Shown: positions 7,731 through 13,434, numbered from the stretch's first letter. The stretch: 15,266 bases of DNA from Microcaldota archaeon (GCA_016214445.1 JACROM010000036.1:1-15266); one strand, 5' to 3'. Program-made: numbers and translations. The notes: a model not told the origin generated them from the letters alone.

Positions 7731-7770
7731 GTGGAACCACCTACTTTATCTGTGGAACCACATATAAAAA
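7731..7770 (-). promoter_or_regulatory. promoter and twin operator of the RHH/PIN operon
   Basis: Two identical 10-bp sites, GTGGAACCAC, lie at 7731-7740 and 7752-7761, exactly 21 bp apart (two helical turns). Each has GTGG/CCAC palindromic arms. The first touches the antitoxin ATG. On the minus strand a TATA-like TTTTTATAT (7770-7762) abuts the second site and would place the transcription start near 7740, inside the first. The spacing and position fit cooperative binding by RHH dimers that blocks the polymerase. The repeats are seen directly; binding is inferred. Confidence 0.75.
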
Positions 7771-7795
7771 GGTTTGGATTTATTAAATGCACAAC

Positions 7796-7836
7796 AAATA
7801 TAAACTAAAATGCTTATCTACTGTTCATTGGGTGAT
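7796..7836 (+). promoter_or_regulatory. TATA box and ribosome binding site of the ParD-like gene
   Basis: AAATATAAAC (7796-7805) is a good TATA candidate, with transcription expected to begin near 7826. GGGTGAT (7830-7836) matches the archaeal anti-Shine-Dalgarno sequence and sits just before ATG 7840. This favours 7840 as the start over the in-frame ATG at 7810, which would lie upstream of the predicted transcript. Confidence 0.6.
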
Positions 7837-7839
7837 GTC

Positions 7840-8076
7840 ATGAACATTATTTTAGGCGCGCCTTACGAGGCATTTATTCAAAGGATTATCGAAGATGGTT
7901 ATGCCGGAAACAAAACAGAAGTAATACGCCAAGCTTTAGCCAATTACAAACGGTTTCTTGAAGAGGAAGAAACTTGGCTCGTGCACAAAGGAGTTGAACA
8001 AGAAATGGAAAAAATCCGAAGCGGCAAAACCAAAACGTACTCTTACGAGGAAGTATTGAAAAAAGCAGGCCTCTAA
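7840..8076 (+). CDS. ParD-like ribbon-helix-helix antitoxin (orphaned)
   Basis: Starting at ATG 7840, the protein has 78 residues. MNIILGAPYEAFIQRIIEDG is a strand plus first helix, and GNKTEVIRQALANYKRF is the second helix of a ribbon-helix-helix domain of the ParD type found in archaea. The acidic and basic tail (about 38-78, ending SYEEVLKKAGL) should wrap the cognate toxin. The longer reading from 7810 adds ten residues unlike the family and lies before the predicted transcription start. One base after its stop begins a RelE/ParE-like frame that is cut short, so the antitoxin appears intact but without its partner. It is divergent from the vapBC-like operon. Confidence 0.85.
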   Translation: MNIILGAPYEAFIQRIIEDGYAGNKTEVIRQALANYKRFLEEEETWLVHKGVEQEMEKIRSGKTKTYSYEEVLKKAGL

Positions 8077-8077
8077 A

Positions 8078-8179
8078 ATGGAGATAATATTTTCAGAACA
8101 AAGCTTAGACGATTTCATATCCCTAGACCGAACGGTTCAGCGTTTTTTTAAAAAACAGGTATTGATATACTTAGTATAG
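8078..8179 (+). pseudogene. truncated RelE/ParE-family toxin
   Basis: ATG 8078 begins one base after the antitoxin stop and encodes MEIIFSEQSLDDFISLDRTV, then QRFFKK, which matches the strand and helix that start RelE/ParE toxins (pattern MxIxFSExALxDLxxLDxxxxxxIxKK). After about residue 26 the resemblance ends and the frame closes at TAG 8177-8179, giving 33 residues instead of the usual 85-95. The break is close to GTTTTTTTAAAAAAC (8142-8156) and just upstream of the mobile DNA that begins at 8189. The catalytic C-terminal half is gone, and I could not find it on the far side of the insertions (9774-10007). Translation coupled to the antitoxin was probably the original state. Confidence 0.75.
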
Positions 8180-8188
8180 CTTAATATT

Positions 8189-8325
8189 CTAGTTCTGGTA
8201 AGGGGTTAGTTTTCTAGGCAAAAAATGTCAAATTTACCTCGTAAAAAGGCAAAAAATAGAGCAATGCACAAAAAAGTACATTTCCCTCTGAAAATGCCTA
8301 CAAAACTAACCGGATACTAGTTCTG
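8189..8325. mobile_element. MITE-like element with inverted repeats and 9-bp direct repeats
   Basis: GGTTAGTTTTCTAGGCA (8204-8220) and TGCCTACAAAACTAACC (8295-8311) are inverted repeats matching at 16 of 17 positions, and they lie close to the ends of a 119-bp non-coding unit (8198-8316). The 9-bp sequence CTAGTTCTG occurs directly on both sides, at 8189-8197 and 8317-8325, as a target-site duplication would. The interior is AT-rich and has no open frame worth noting. It lies between the broken toxin and a truncated zinc-ribbon transposase. A MITE moved by a transposase in trans is the simplest reading. A 9-bp duplication is typical of, but not exclusive to, IS1-like enzymes. Confidence 0.75.
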
Positions 8326-8348
8326 CATTCTTGGCGTAGGTGATTTAC

Positions 8349-8594
8349 TTGAGCCGTCCAAGAACACGCATCGATTCAGTATGCCAAAATTCATCCTGCG
8401 ATTACTTTCGCAAAACAAAAGGAAAAGACATCATTCGCAAAGGAACGAATCGCGCTGGAACTCAAATGTTCAAATGCTTACACTGCAACAAATATTTCGT
8501 GCAAACCAGCGGCACGCCCCTTTACCGAAAACGTTTGAAACTGCTGTGTTGCGTAACTATTTTGTTTTCTGACGCTTTTTACCGTTTCGCTTGA
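8349..8594 (+). pseudogene. N-terminal fragment of a zinc-ribbon transposase (IS1-like)
   Basis: TTG at 8349, behind the Shine-Dalgarno-like AGGTGAT (8338-8344), opens a frame with a zinc ribbon: VCQNSSC, then MFKCLHCNKYF (CxxxxC and CxxC), followed by TSGTPLYRKR. This pattern (C-x4-C, GxxRxGxQxxxC-x2-C, F-x2-TxGTxxYRKR) begins many archaeal IS1-like transposases. An in-frame GTG at 8340 is an alternative start. Family resemblance stops at about 8535; from 8542 on the frame runs through the left end of the neighbouring IS and closes at 8592-8594, partly antisense to the DUF2080 gene. The DDE domain is missing, and no remainder was found beyond 9773. It is not a working transposase. Confidence 0.75.
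8542..8558 (+). repeat. left terminal inverted repeat of the IS
   Basis: TGCTGTGTTGCGTAACT pairs with 9757-9773 in inverse orientation at 15 of 17 positions. It overlaps the last codon positions of the DUF2080 gene on the minus strand. Confidence 0.85.
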
Positions 8595-8742
8595 TTATCA
8601 GGATGTAAGCCTGCTTGTCCATGTGCTCTTTGGGACAGTCGAGTTTCGCACCAGTCCCAAATTTGGTTACAGTTTTTTCAAACACTACCTCGACATCGTC
8701 GGACAAATTCAGCTTGCCATTAAAGACCACAATCTTTCTCAC
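8557..8742 (-). CDS. DUF2080-family transposon-encoded protein
   Basis: This 61-residue protein starts at GTG 8742. The core VVFEKTVTKFGTGAKLDCPKEH (20-41) matches the DUF2080 pattern EKTVTxFGxGAxxxxPKxW, a family of small proteins found with archaeal transposases. A basic tail (IIKRNGKKRQKTK) follows. The usual short strand ahead of the core is present. It is divergent from the transposase, with 53 bases between the two GTG codons, and ends at the left terminal repeat, so it travels with the element. DUF2080 proteins have no proven role. The strand-rich, basic, AbrB-like size suggests DNA binding or control of transposition, which is inference. Confidence 0.8.
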   Translation of the reverse strand: MRKIVVFNGKLNLSDDVEVVFEKTVTKFGTGAKLDCPKEHMDKQAYILIIKRNGKKRQKTK

Positions 8743-8758
8743 GCTTTTTTAATAGATA

Positions 8759-8772
8759 TTAATATATATAAA
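8759..8772. promoter_or_regulatory. shared bidirectional TATA box of the IS
   Basis: TTAATATATATAAA lies in the middle of the 53-base gap between the divergent GTG codons at 8742 and 8796. Its TATATATA core is centred about 26-28 bases from each start codon, the spacing of an archaeal TATA box from the transcription start. Both genes could therefore be transcribed as leaderless messages from one near-symmetric box, so only one direction could fire at a time. Neither gene has a ribosome binding site within the gap. Confidence 0.6.
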
Positions 8773-8795
8773 CCTTGGGGTTCTAGTGTTCGTGG

Positions 8796-9728
8796 GTGGT
8801 TGACGCGGCATCTGGAAAGCGTTGGGGCAAGAAGTTCGTTGACAAGCGTGACTGGCCTGAATACAACGGTCAGCTCGTCAAGCGCGGCGAGTATTTGCTT
8901 GACCTGGATTGGGTCGAGCAATGGGATGAAGAACTGGAACGAATGAACGCCGGCAAGGCCGGTGCTCGATTCGAGTTCCCGAACTCGTTAATCGAACTGC
9001 AAGCCGTGTGGCACGCCAAACAATTGGTTTTCCGCATGATTGAAGGCATCACCGTCAAGTTGTGCGAAATCGGAAAACTGCCCGCGTATAACGATTATAG
9101 CACTGTGAATCGGCGTGTGAACGCGCTGAACTTGAAACTTGCCTTACCGACAGGCGATGATTTGATCGTGTTCAGCGACGGGACTGGCCTTCAGGCGAAG
9201 GCCGGCGGGGAATACTTGCGGGAAAAGTATGGGAAGAAGAACAGGCGTTGGGTGCAAATCATCATTCTCGGCGACCCGGTGACGAAGGAGCCTGTGAGTT
9301 TTGAGGTGAACATCATTCAAGGGTCGGAGCCGGACAGCACTCAACAACAACTCGAACGATTGGATGAAGAAGGTGTTGACATTGCTGGCGTTGGCGGGGA
9401 CGGCGCAATGGATGCGTTGGATTTGTGGGACTTGCTCGACAAGATGAAGTGGGCTCCGGTAATCAAGACGCAGGTGAATGCTAGGGATGATTTGAATAAC
9501 GAGTTGCGGAACAAGGAAGTGAAGGAACGGAACAAGTTGGGTTACAAGCGTTGGGCTAAAAAACGCGAGTACGGCCGGCGTTGGCCGGCCACCGAGGGAA
9601 TTTTTAGTGCGTTCAAGCGGATGTTCGGGGAAGAATTGCATTCGACGAGCATTCCGGGAATGCTTCAAGAGGCTGGTTTGAAGGTTTGGGCGTACCAGAA
9701 AATCAAACGGTACGGCGAAGCGGCGTAA
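8796..9728 (+). CDS. IS4/IS5-superfamily DDE transposase
   Basis: This 310-residue protein is the transposase of the element. The N-terminal block RDWPEYNGQLVKRGEYLLDL (18-37) and FPNSLIELQAVWHAKQLVFR are characteristic of archaeal IS5-like enzymes, as is PAYNDYSTVNRRV ahead of the core. The catalytic triad is D128 in VFSDGTGLQ, D202 in GVGGDGAMD and E267 in ATEGIFSAFKRMFGE. GTG 8796 is chosen because the frame is closed by TAG at 8784 and the GTG lies where a leaderless message from the shared TATA box would begin. It ends 28 bases before the right terminal repeat. The length and motifs suggest a working enzyme. Codon use (many CGT, AAC and TTG codons) differs from the synthetase genes nearby. 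Confidence 0.9.
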   Translation: MVDAASGKRWGKKFVDKRDWPEYNGQLVKRGEYLLDLDWVEQWDEELERMNAGKAGARFEFPNSLIELQAVWHAKQLVFRMIEGITVKLCEIGKLPAYNDYSTVNRRVNALNLKLALPTGDDLIVFSDGTGLQAKAGGEYLREKYGKKNRRWVQIIILGDPVTKEPVSFEVNIIQGSEPDSTQQQLERLDEEGVDIAGVGGDGAMDALDLWDLLDKMKWAPVIKTQVNARDDLNNELRNKEVKERNKLGYKRWAKKREYGRRWPATEGIFSAFKRMFGEELHSTSIPGMLQEAGLKVWAYQKIKRYGEAA

Positions 9729-9756
9729 TCAGAAGCTCGAGAGGCCTAAACACCAG

Positions 9757-9773
9757 AATTATGCAACACAGCA
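9757..9773 (-). repeat. right terminal inverted repeat of the IS
   Basis: Read on the minus strand from 9773, TGCTGTGTTGCATAATT mirrors the left end at 8542 with two mismatches. The transposase stop lies 28 bases inside it. Confidence 0.85.
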
Positions 9774-10007
9774 TATGGGATTATATAAAAAAGGCGCCGC
9801 TGGCGCAACTCTACGCCTAACACCCTTATAGCCTGCCCGCTGACAAAAAGCCGACAAAACAAAAGCCAATTATAGCAAACCAAGAAAGTAACCCGACTAA
9901 AATGTCTTGGTTTGCCATATAGCACGACCGACCTATTCATCGTAAAATTTGTCGGTCTTGCCATACCTTAAAAACAACGTGATGGAAAAAGAAGAAACAC
10001 TTCCATT
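9774..10007. other. intergenic region right of the IS
   Basis: No credible protein frame is present. From the left it holds a TATA-like ATTATATAAAAAA (9779-9791), a small GC hairpin (GCGCC at 9794-9798 with GGCGC at 9802-9806), an AC-rich stretch, and two tandem stem-loops (9871-9965, listed separately). The right end touches the 3' end of the membrane-protein gene. No part of the zinc-ribbon transposase or of the broken toxin is recognisable here. Confidence 0.6.
9871..9965. repeat. two tandem stem-loops with shared outer stems
   Basis: Hairpin 1 pairs TATAGCAAACCAAG (9871-9884) with CTTGGTTTGCCATA (9906-9919), 13 of 14 positions, with a 21-base loop. Hairpin 2 pairs GCACGACCGAC (9922-9932) with GTCGGTCTTGC (9951-9961), 10 of 11, with an 18-base loop. 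Both start with TATAGCA (9871-9877, 9918-9924) and end with TTGCCATA (9912-9919, 9958-9965), so the outer stem is repeated while the inner stem changes on both arms. It could be structured RNA, a double operator or an element end; the sequence does not decide. Confidence 0.65.
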
Positions 10008-10493
10008 CTATTTCTTCTTCATCTTCTTTTCACCGGCCGGTTCAAGAGGCTCAAACCGCTCTTGCGGCAGGGAAGGCTCGTCCGCCGGGACAGAATACTT
10101 GTACGCGAAATAAACGCCTATTGCCGCAAACAGGAAGTCAAAAGGGCCAAGTGTGGAAGCGGCGATTTCAAAGAAAGCAGGCTGAAAAGAGGTCAAGCTA
10201 ATTAATAGCGCGTCAAACGCGCCCGCCTTAGTTACGTACTGCACGACCGACGCAACCACCGTAAGGTAAATGCCGAAGAAAATCCCGACAGCTGCCATGA
10301 GCGCGGCAATCATTCTCGTCGAAGAAGTTGCCTTGCCGCTGGCCGCGTAAACTGCAAAGCCGACAACGCCGCCTACAAGAGCCGCGATAATACCTAGCTG
10401 GTAGCCGGTGGAAACGGTAACAAACGCCCAGATTACAGCTGACACGATGGCAGCAGCAATACCCGCAAGGGCACCTTTTAGATAAGCATCCAT
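10008..10493 (-). CDS. four-helix membrane protein of unknown function
   Basis: This 161-residue protein has four predicted membrane helices, at about 7-27, 33-51, 59-83 and 116-132, rich in Ala and Gly, and a charged cytoplasmic-type tail (137-161) ending KKMKKK. The first half reads AIVSAVIWAFVTVSTGYQLG followed by a Gly-rich VGGVVGFAVYAASGK. It resembles a widespread bacterial and archaeal membrane family with a W-x5-TGYQLG core and a Gly-rich second helix, for which I know no function. The ATG at 10493 has no ribosome binding site, but a TATA-like GTTTTTAAAC lies about 26 bases upstream, which fits a leaderless message. It is divergent from tyrS. No signal peptide is apparent other than helix 1. 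Confidence 0.8.
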   Translation of the reverse strand: MDAYLKGALAGIAAAIVSAVIWAFVTVSTGYQLGIIAALVGGVVGFAVYAASGKATSSTRMIAALMAAVGIFFGIYLTVVASVVQYVTKAGAFDALLISLTSFQPAFFEIAASTLGPFDFLFAAIGVYFAYKYSVPADEPSLPQERFEPLEPAGEKKMKKK

Positions 10494-10613
10494 ATAGAGT
10501 AAGGTTGCATCTCATTGTTTAAAAACTCGTAACCTCTTTGTTTTAGAATACCCAGAAAAAGTGTTTTCGGGTTTTATGGGTTACGGCCACGCCGCATTGA
10601 TTTGTTGATAAAA
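10494..10613. promoter_or_regulatory. divergent promoter region, membrane protein gene and tyrS
   Basis: On the minus strand GTTTTTAAAC (10526-10517) lies at the TATA distance from the ATG at 10493. On the plus strand GGTTTTATGGG (10570-10580) could start a transcript near 10601, shortly before the tyrS ATG at 10614. Between them is a hairpin of CCC-A-GAAAA (10551-10559) with TTTTC-GGG (10564-10571), which might be an operator or chance symmetry. Confidence 0.4.
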
Positions 10614-11921
10614 ATGGATTTGCACACCAAACTGGAGTTAGTCAAGGCGCCGCCTGTTCAGGAAGTTCTTGTTGAAGACGAGCTCCGCGGACTGTTTGAG
10701 ACGAACAGCAAGCCAAGGCACTACATAGGCCTCGAAGTGTCCGGGCTTTTGCACGTCGGCTCGCTCATCGCCAACGGATTAGTAATAAACAACCTCATCA
10801 AAGCCGGAGTGGAGTGCCAAGTGTATTTGGCGGACTGGCATTCCGTAATAAACAGGAAACTCGAAGGAGACTGGGAGAAAATCAAGAAAGCCTCCAAGTA
10901 TTACGAGGAAGCGTTCAAGTTCTACTGCCCGGAAGTGAAGATAGTCCGCGGAAGCGAACTGTACAGCCAAAACGACGAGTTCTGGAAGAAAACAATAGAG
11001 TTCTCCCAGCACGTGACGCTCGCGAGAGGCTCCAGATGCCTTACTATCATGGGAAGGAGCGACAGGGAAACAGTTCACCTGGCCCAATTCTTCTACCCGC
11101 CCATGCAGGCAGTGGACATACACGAACTCAAGGCGGACATAGCGCATTCCGGCATGGACCAAAGGAAAATCCACGTCCTGGCAAGGGAGATTTTCCCGAA
11201 GATGGGCTGGAAGCCTCCGGTCTGCATACACCACCACTTGCTGCCGAGTTTCCTTGAACCGCCATACTCGGAGAAGACCGTTGCATTGGGCAAGGGCGAA
11301 TCGCTCAAAGTTTTCGACAGGTACGCAATCACCTTCAACGGAACAATTTCGTACAAGGCGGGCGGGGAGAACGTAAAATGCCCGGAGTTCACGGTTTTCG
11401 ACGAGGAAGAAAAACAACAGAAGATTTTCGACACTGGTTTGGGACAGGGCCACACCGAGCTCGGCCTGAACGTCCTGCCCACTTCAATGGCAGACGACAA
11501 GGTGGAAGTGAGGCTGAAGACCAAGGAAATCGACGTCATCGGAAGCAAGATGAGCAAGAGCAAGCCCGAATCAGCTGTTTTCATCCACGACTCGGAGAAA
11601 CTCATCAGGGAAAAACTCAACAAGGCCTATTGCCCGCCCAGGACAGCGGAACCCAACCCGGTGCTGGAGTTCACCAAATACGTCATCTTCCCGGCGTTGG
11701 GAGAACTCAATATAGAGCGGCCAACAAAGTTCGGCGGAAACGTTTCCTTTGGAAGTTACGGCGAAACGGAGAAAGCGTTCATTTCAGGCCAACTGCATCC
11801 GGCTGACCTGAAAACAGGAGTCGCGTCGTCGCTGAACGGGATTGTCGGGCAGGTAAGGAAGCACTTCGAAAAGAACAAAAAGCTTTTGGAAGTCTACGAC
11901 GAAGTCAAGATAACGCGTTGA
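10614..11921 (+). CDS. tyrS: tyrosyl-tRNA synthetase, archaeal/eukaryotic type with insertion
   Basis: This class I synthetase charges tRNA-Tyr. ATG 10614 gives MDLHTKLELVKAPP, the usual archaeal TyrRS beginning; in-frame TTG codons just upstream (10602, 10605) are less likely. The protein has 435 residues, against about 310-350 for most archaeal forms. Visible features are the HIGH-type motif LLHVGSLI (HVGS at 47-50), YLADWHS, the tyrosine-site region QAVDIHELKADIAHSGMDQR, and GSKMSKSKPESAVFIHDS (KMSKS at 312-316) followed by KAYCPP and the IERPTKFGG tail. The extra length is one block of about 85 residues (roughly 218-303) between HHHLLPSFLEPP and the KMSKS loop, rich in strand-forming and charged residues. 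The identity is firm; the insert's role is unknown. The CBS-domain gene follows after 16 bases, so the two are probably cotranscribed. Confidence 0.95.
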   Translation: MDLHTKLELVKAPPVQEVLVEDELRGLFETNSKPRHYIGLEVSGLLHVGSLIANGLVINNLIKAGVECQVYLADWHSVINRKLEGDWEKIKKASKYYEEAFKFYCPEVKIVRGSELYSQNDEFWKKTIEFSQHVTLARGSRCLTIMGRSDRETVHLAQFFYPPMQAVDIHELKADIAHSGMDQRKIHVLAREIFPKMGWKPPVCIHHHLLPSFLEPPYSEKTVALGKGESLKVFDRYAITFNGTISYKAGGENVKCPEFTVFDEEEKQQKIFDTGLGQGHTELGLNVLPTSMADDKVEVRLKTKEIDVIGSKMSKSKPESAVFIHDSEKLIREKLNKAYCPPRTAEPNPVLEFTKYVIFPALGELNIERPTKFGGNVSFGSYGETEKAFISGQLHPADLKTGVASSLNGIVGQVRKHFEKNKKLLEVYDEVKITR

Positions 11922-11937
11922 ACAGGAGGGATGTCTT

Positions 11938-13050
11938 ATGGACATGTCAATAATAGAGGAACCCGTAATAGTGGACCATGAAGAACCGTTGTCCAAGGCT
12001 TTCGGCATGCTTCAGCGCAGGAAGGACGACTACTTTTTCGTCACGAGGAACAAGGCCTATGCGGGAGTGGTGGACAGCCGAACACTGAGGGACGCGGTGA
12101 ATGACCCTGCCCAAACCAAGGCGAAGAGCGTGATGATGACCAACGCTCCAACCCTTAGGTTGCAAGACTCGGACGAGGAAGTGGTGCGGAAGCTCATTTC
12201 AACGCGCTCCAAGGCAATTGCTGTCTTGGACAAGACCGACAAGATTGTCGGCGGAGTGACAAGATGGAAAGCGCTCGAGTTGCTGAAGAAGGCGCCGTCC
12301 CTTCACGGGAAAAAAGTTTCAGACGTGATGTCCCCAAACCCAATCATAATAGGCGACTCTGCAACGATTTCACAGGCCAAGAAGGTGATGAAGGAGCGCG
12401 GGGTTTTCAGGCTCATAGTCACGAATGTTGCCGGCGAGGCTTGCGGACTTGTTTCGGTTTTCGACATCTCGACCAAGGTGCAGTCTTCAGCTAAGGAAAG
12501 CAGGAGGCAGTACTATTATTTTGACACGCCGAAGATGAGGCTGGACAGCGAGCCCATAAAGATGATTATGACGGAGCCGATAGAGCACGTCCAGCCGAAC
12601 ACGTCCGTGATGGAAGCGCTCCAAGTGTTCCAGAAGAAGGGCTTTTCCAGTTTGGCGGTTTTGGAGGGCAAGAAACCCAAAGGCATCCTGACTTTGAGGG
12701 ACCTGTTCAACGCGTGCATGATACAGGAGAAAGCCAACGTGAAAGTCATAGGCCTGGAAGGCGAAGAAACAGTTTTCAAGGCTTCCCTTGAGACCCTTGC
12801 AACAACTTACCTGGAAAAGATAGCGCGGAGAACTAGGCTGCAGCCCGATGACGAGCTCATAGTGCACATCAAGACAAAGAACACGGGCGGAAGGAGACGT
12901 GAATTCGAGGTAAAGAGCCGGGTAACAGTCAAGGGAAAAGTTTACGCTTCCAGCCCAACTGACCGGCCGGACCACTTCGAGAACTGGGACCTTCAGGCGG
13001 CAGTCAAGGAGTCGCTTGGCGAACTCGTGAAGATGGTAGCGAAGGATTAA
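11938..13050 (+). CDS. four-CBS-domain protein with HPF-like C-terminal domain
   Basis: This 370-residue cytosolic protein has four CBS motifs (about 3-55, 65-115, 126-180 and 207-260), two Bateman modules that in other proteins bind AMP, ATP or related nucleotides. Typical pieces are VMMTNAPTLRLQDSDEEVV, VSDVMSPNPIIIGDSATISQ and IMTEPIEHVQPNTSVMEALQ. The C-terminal 110 residues contain DELIVHIKTKNTGGRRREFEVKSRV and end in a helix (ESLGELVKMVAKD). This strand-strand-strand-helix pattern resembles ribosome hibernation (HPF/RaiA) domains. The start is ATG 11938 with a strong AGGAGGG (11924-11930) eight bases ahead. It follows tyrS directly, as the second gene of the message. A nucleotide-sensing, ribosome-associated factor is a reasonable inference; the CBS part is firm, the HPF resemblance moderate. 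Confidence 0.85.
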   Translation: MDMSIIEEPVIVDHEEPLSKAFGMLQRRKDDYFFVTRNKAYAGVVDSRTLRDAVNDPAQTKAKSVMMTNAPTLRLQDSDEEVVRKLISTRSKAIAVLDKTDKIVGGVTRWKALELLKKAPSLHGKKVSDVMSPNPIIIGDSATISQAKKVMKERGVFRLIVTNVAGEACGLVSVFDISTKVQSSAKESRRQYYYFDTPKMRLDSEPIKMIMTEPIEHVQPNTSVMEALQVFQKKGFSSLAVLEGKKPKGILTLRDLFNACMIQEKANVKVIGLEGEETVFKASLETLATTYLEKIARRTRLQPDDELIVHIKTKNTGGRRREFEVKSRVTVKGKVYASSPTDRPDHFENWDLQAAVKESLGELVKMVAKD

Positions 13051-13097
13051 GACGCAATTGCCGAAAAAAGACTCGCCAGCGCCAGAAAAGTGATTGC

Positions 13098-13412
13098 ATG
13101 GGTAGAATCAAGGATAAAGTAGCCGTTTCCTTTGCGAAACGGGTAAAGAAAACGTACGTCGACGCCAGAATATTTCTGTTCGGGTCGCGTGCAAGAAAGG
13201 ACGAATTAAAGGACAGCGATTACGACTTCATCGTAATCTCGCAGGCTTTTGAAAAGATACCATTCGTCGAGAGAATGGTCAGAATGCAGCAGCTGTGGGA
13301 AAACAGGCAGCTTCTTGAGACCGTATGCTACACCCCTGGAGAGTTCAAGCGGAAATCGAAGGAAATAGGCATAGTTTCGACTGCCATCGCTGAAGGGGTC
13401 AGGCTGGCCTGA
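13098..13412 (+). CDS. minimal nucleotidyltransferase (MNT/pol-beta superfamily)
   Basis: This 104-residue protein has the superfamily signature FLFGSRARKDELKDSDYDFI (27-46), with G29-S30 and the metal-binding D41 and D43. The third carboxylate, which would come near LLETVCYTPGEF (72-83), appears to be Glu74 rather than the more usual Asp. Such minimal proteins often act with a HEPN partner as toxin-antitoxin pairs, the nucleotidyltransferase AMPylating the HEPN toxin, but no HEPN gene lies on either side, so it is an orphan here or has another role. GTGAT (13090-13094) precedes ATG 13098. It lies 47 bases after the CBS gene and may be in the same operon. The length is normal for the short archaeal type. 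Confidence 0.85.
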   Translation: MGRIKDKVAVSFAKRVKKTYVDARIFLFGSRARKDELKDSDYDFIVISQAFEKIPFVERMVRMQQLWENRQLLETVCYTPGEFKRKSKEIGIVSTAIAEGVRLA

Positions 13413-13434
13413 GCGCACCTCCCGACGGGATAAA

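Larger units (their letters stand above)
8542..9773. mobile_element. complete 1232-bp insertion sequence, IS4/IS5 superfamily, with DUF2080 gene
   Basis: The ends are TGCTGTGTTGCGTAACT at 8542-8558 and, read inward on the other strand, TGCTGTGTTGCATAATT at 9773-9757. They match at 15 of 17 positions. Inside lie a DDE transposase (8796-9728) and a divergent DUF2080 gene (8557-8742) whose stop codon touches the left repeat, so both belong to the element. Bases next to the ends (GAAAC on the left, TATGG on the right) show no direct repeat. A short target duplication has therefore been lost, probably through a deletion or recombination at one side. The element cut off the zinc-ribbon transposase. 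With intact genes and ends it may still be mobile. Confidence 0.85.

Noticed and set aside
7810..7839. Earlier ATG for the ParD-like antitoxin
   Set aside because: It lacks a ribosome binding site, lies before the predicted transcription start, and adds residues not seen in the family.
9746..9964. A 72-codon minus-strand frame right of the IS
   Set aside because: It begins inside the tandem hairpins and ends within the right terminal repeat of the IS, has no family features and no clear start signal.
9871..9965. CRISPR repeats or integron attC site
   Set aside because: There are only two units with overlapping boundaries and no constant direct repeat with spacers, and the arms lack the AAC/GTT core of attC sites.
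9774..10007. Remaining half of the RelE/ParE toxin or of the zinc-ribbon transposase
   Set aside because: All three forward frames were read for the RxRxGxYR and DDE patterns; none is present.
10030..10050. tRNA-like B box (GGTTCAAG)
   Set aside because: It lies in coding sequence and no acceptor stem, D arm or anticodon arm can be folded around it. No tRNA was found in the window.
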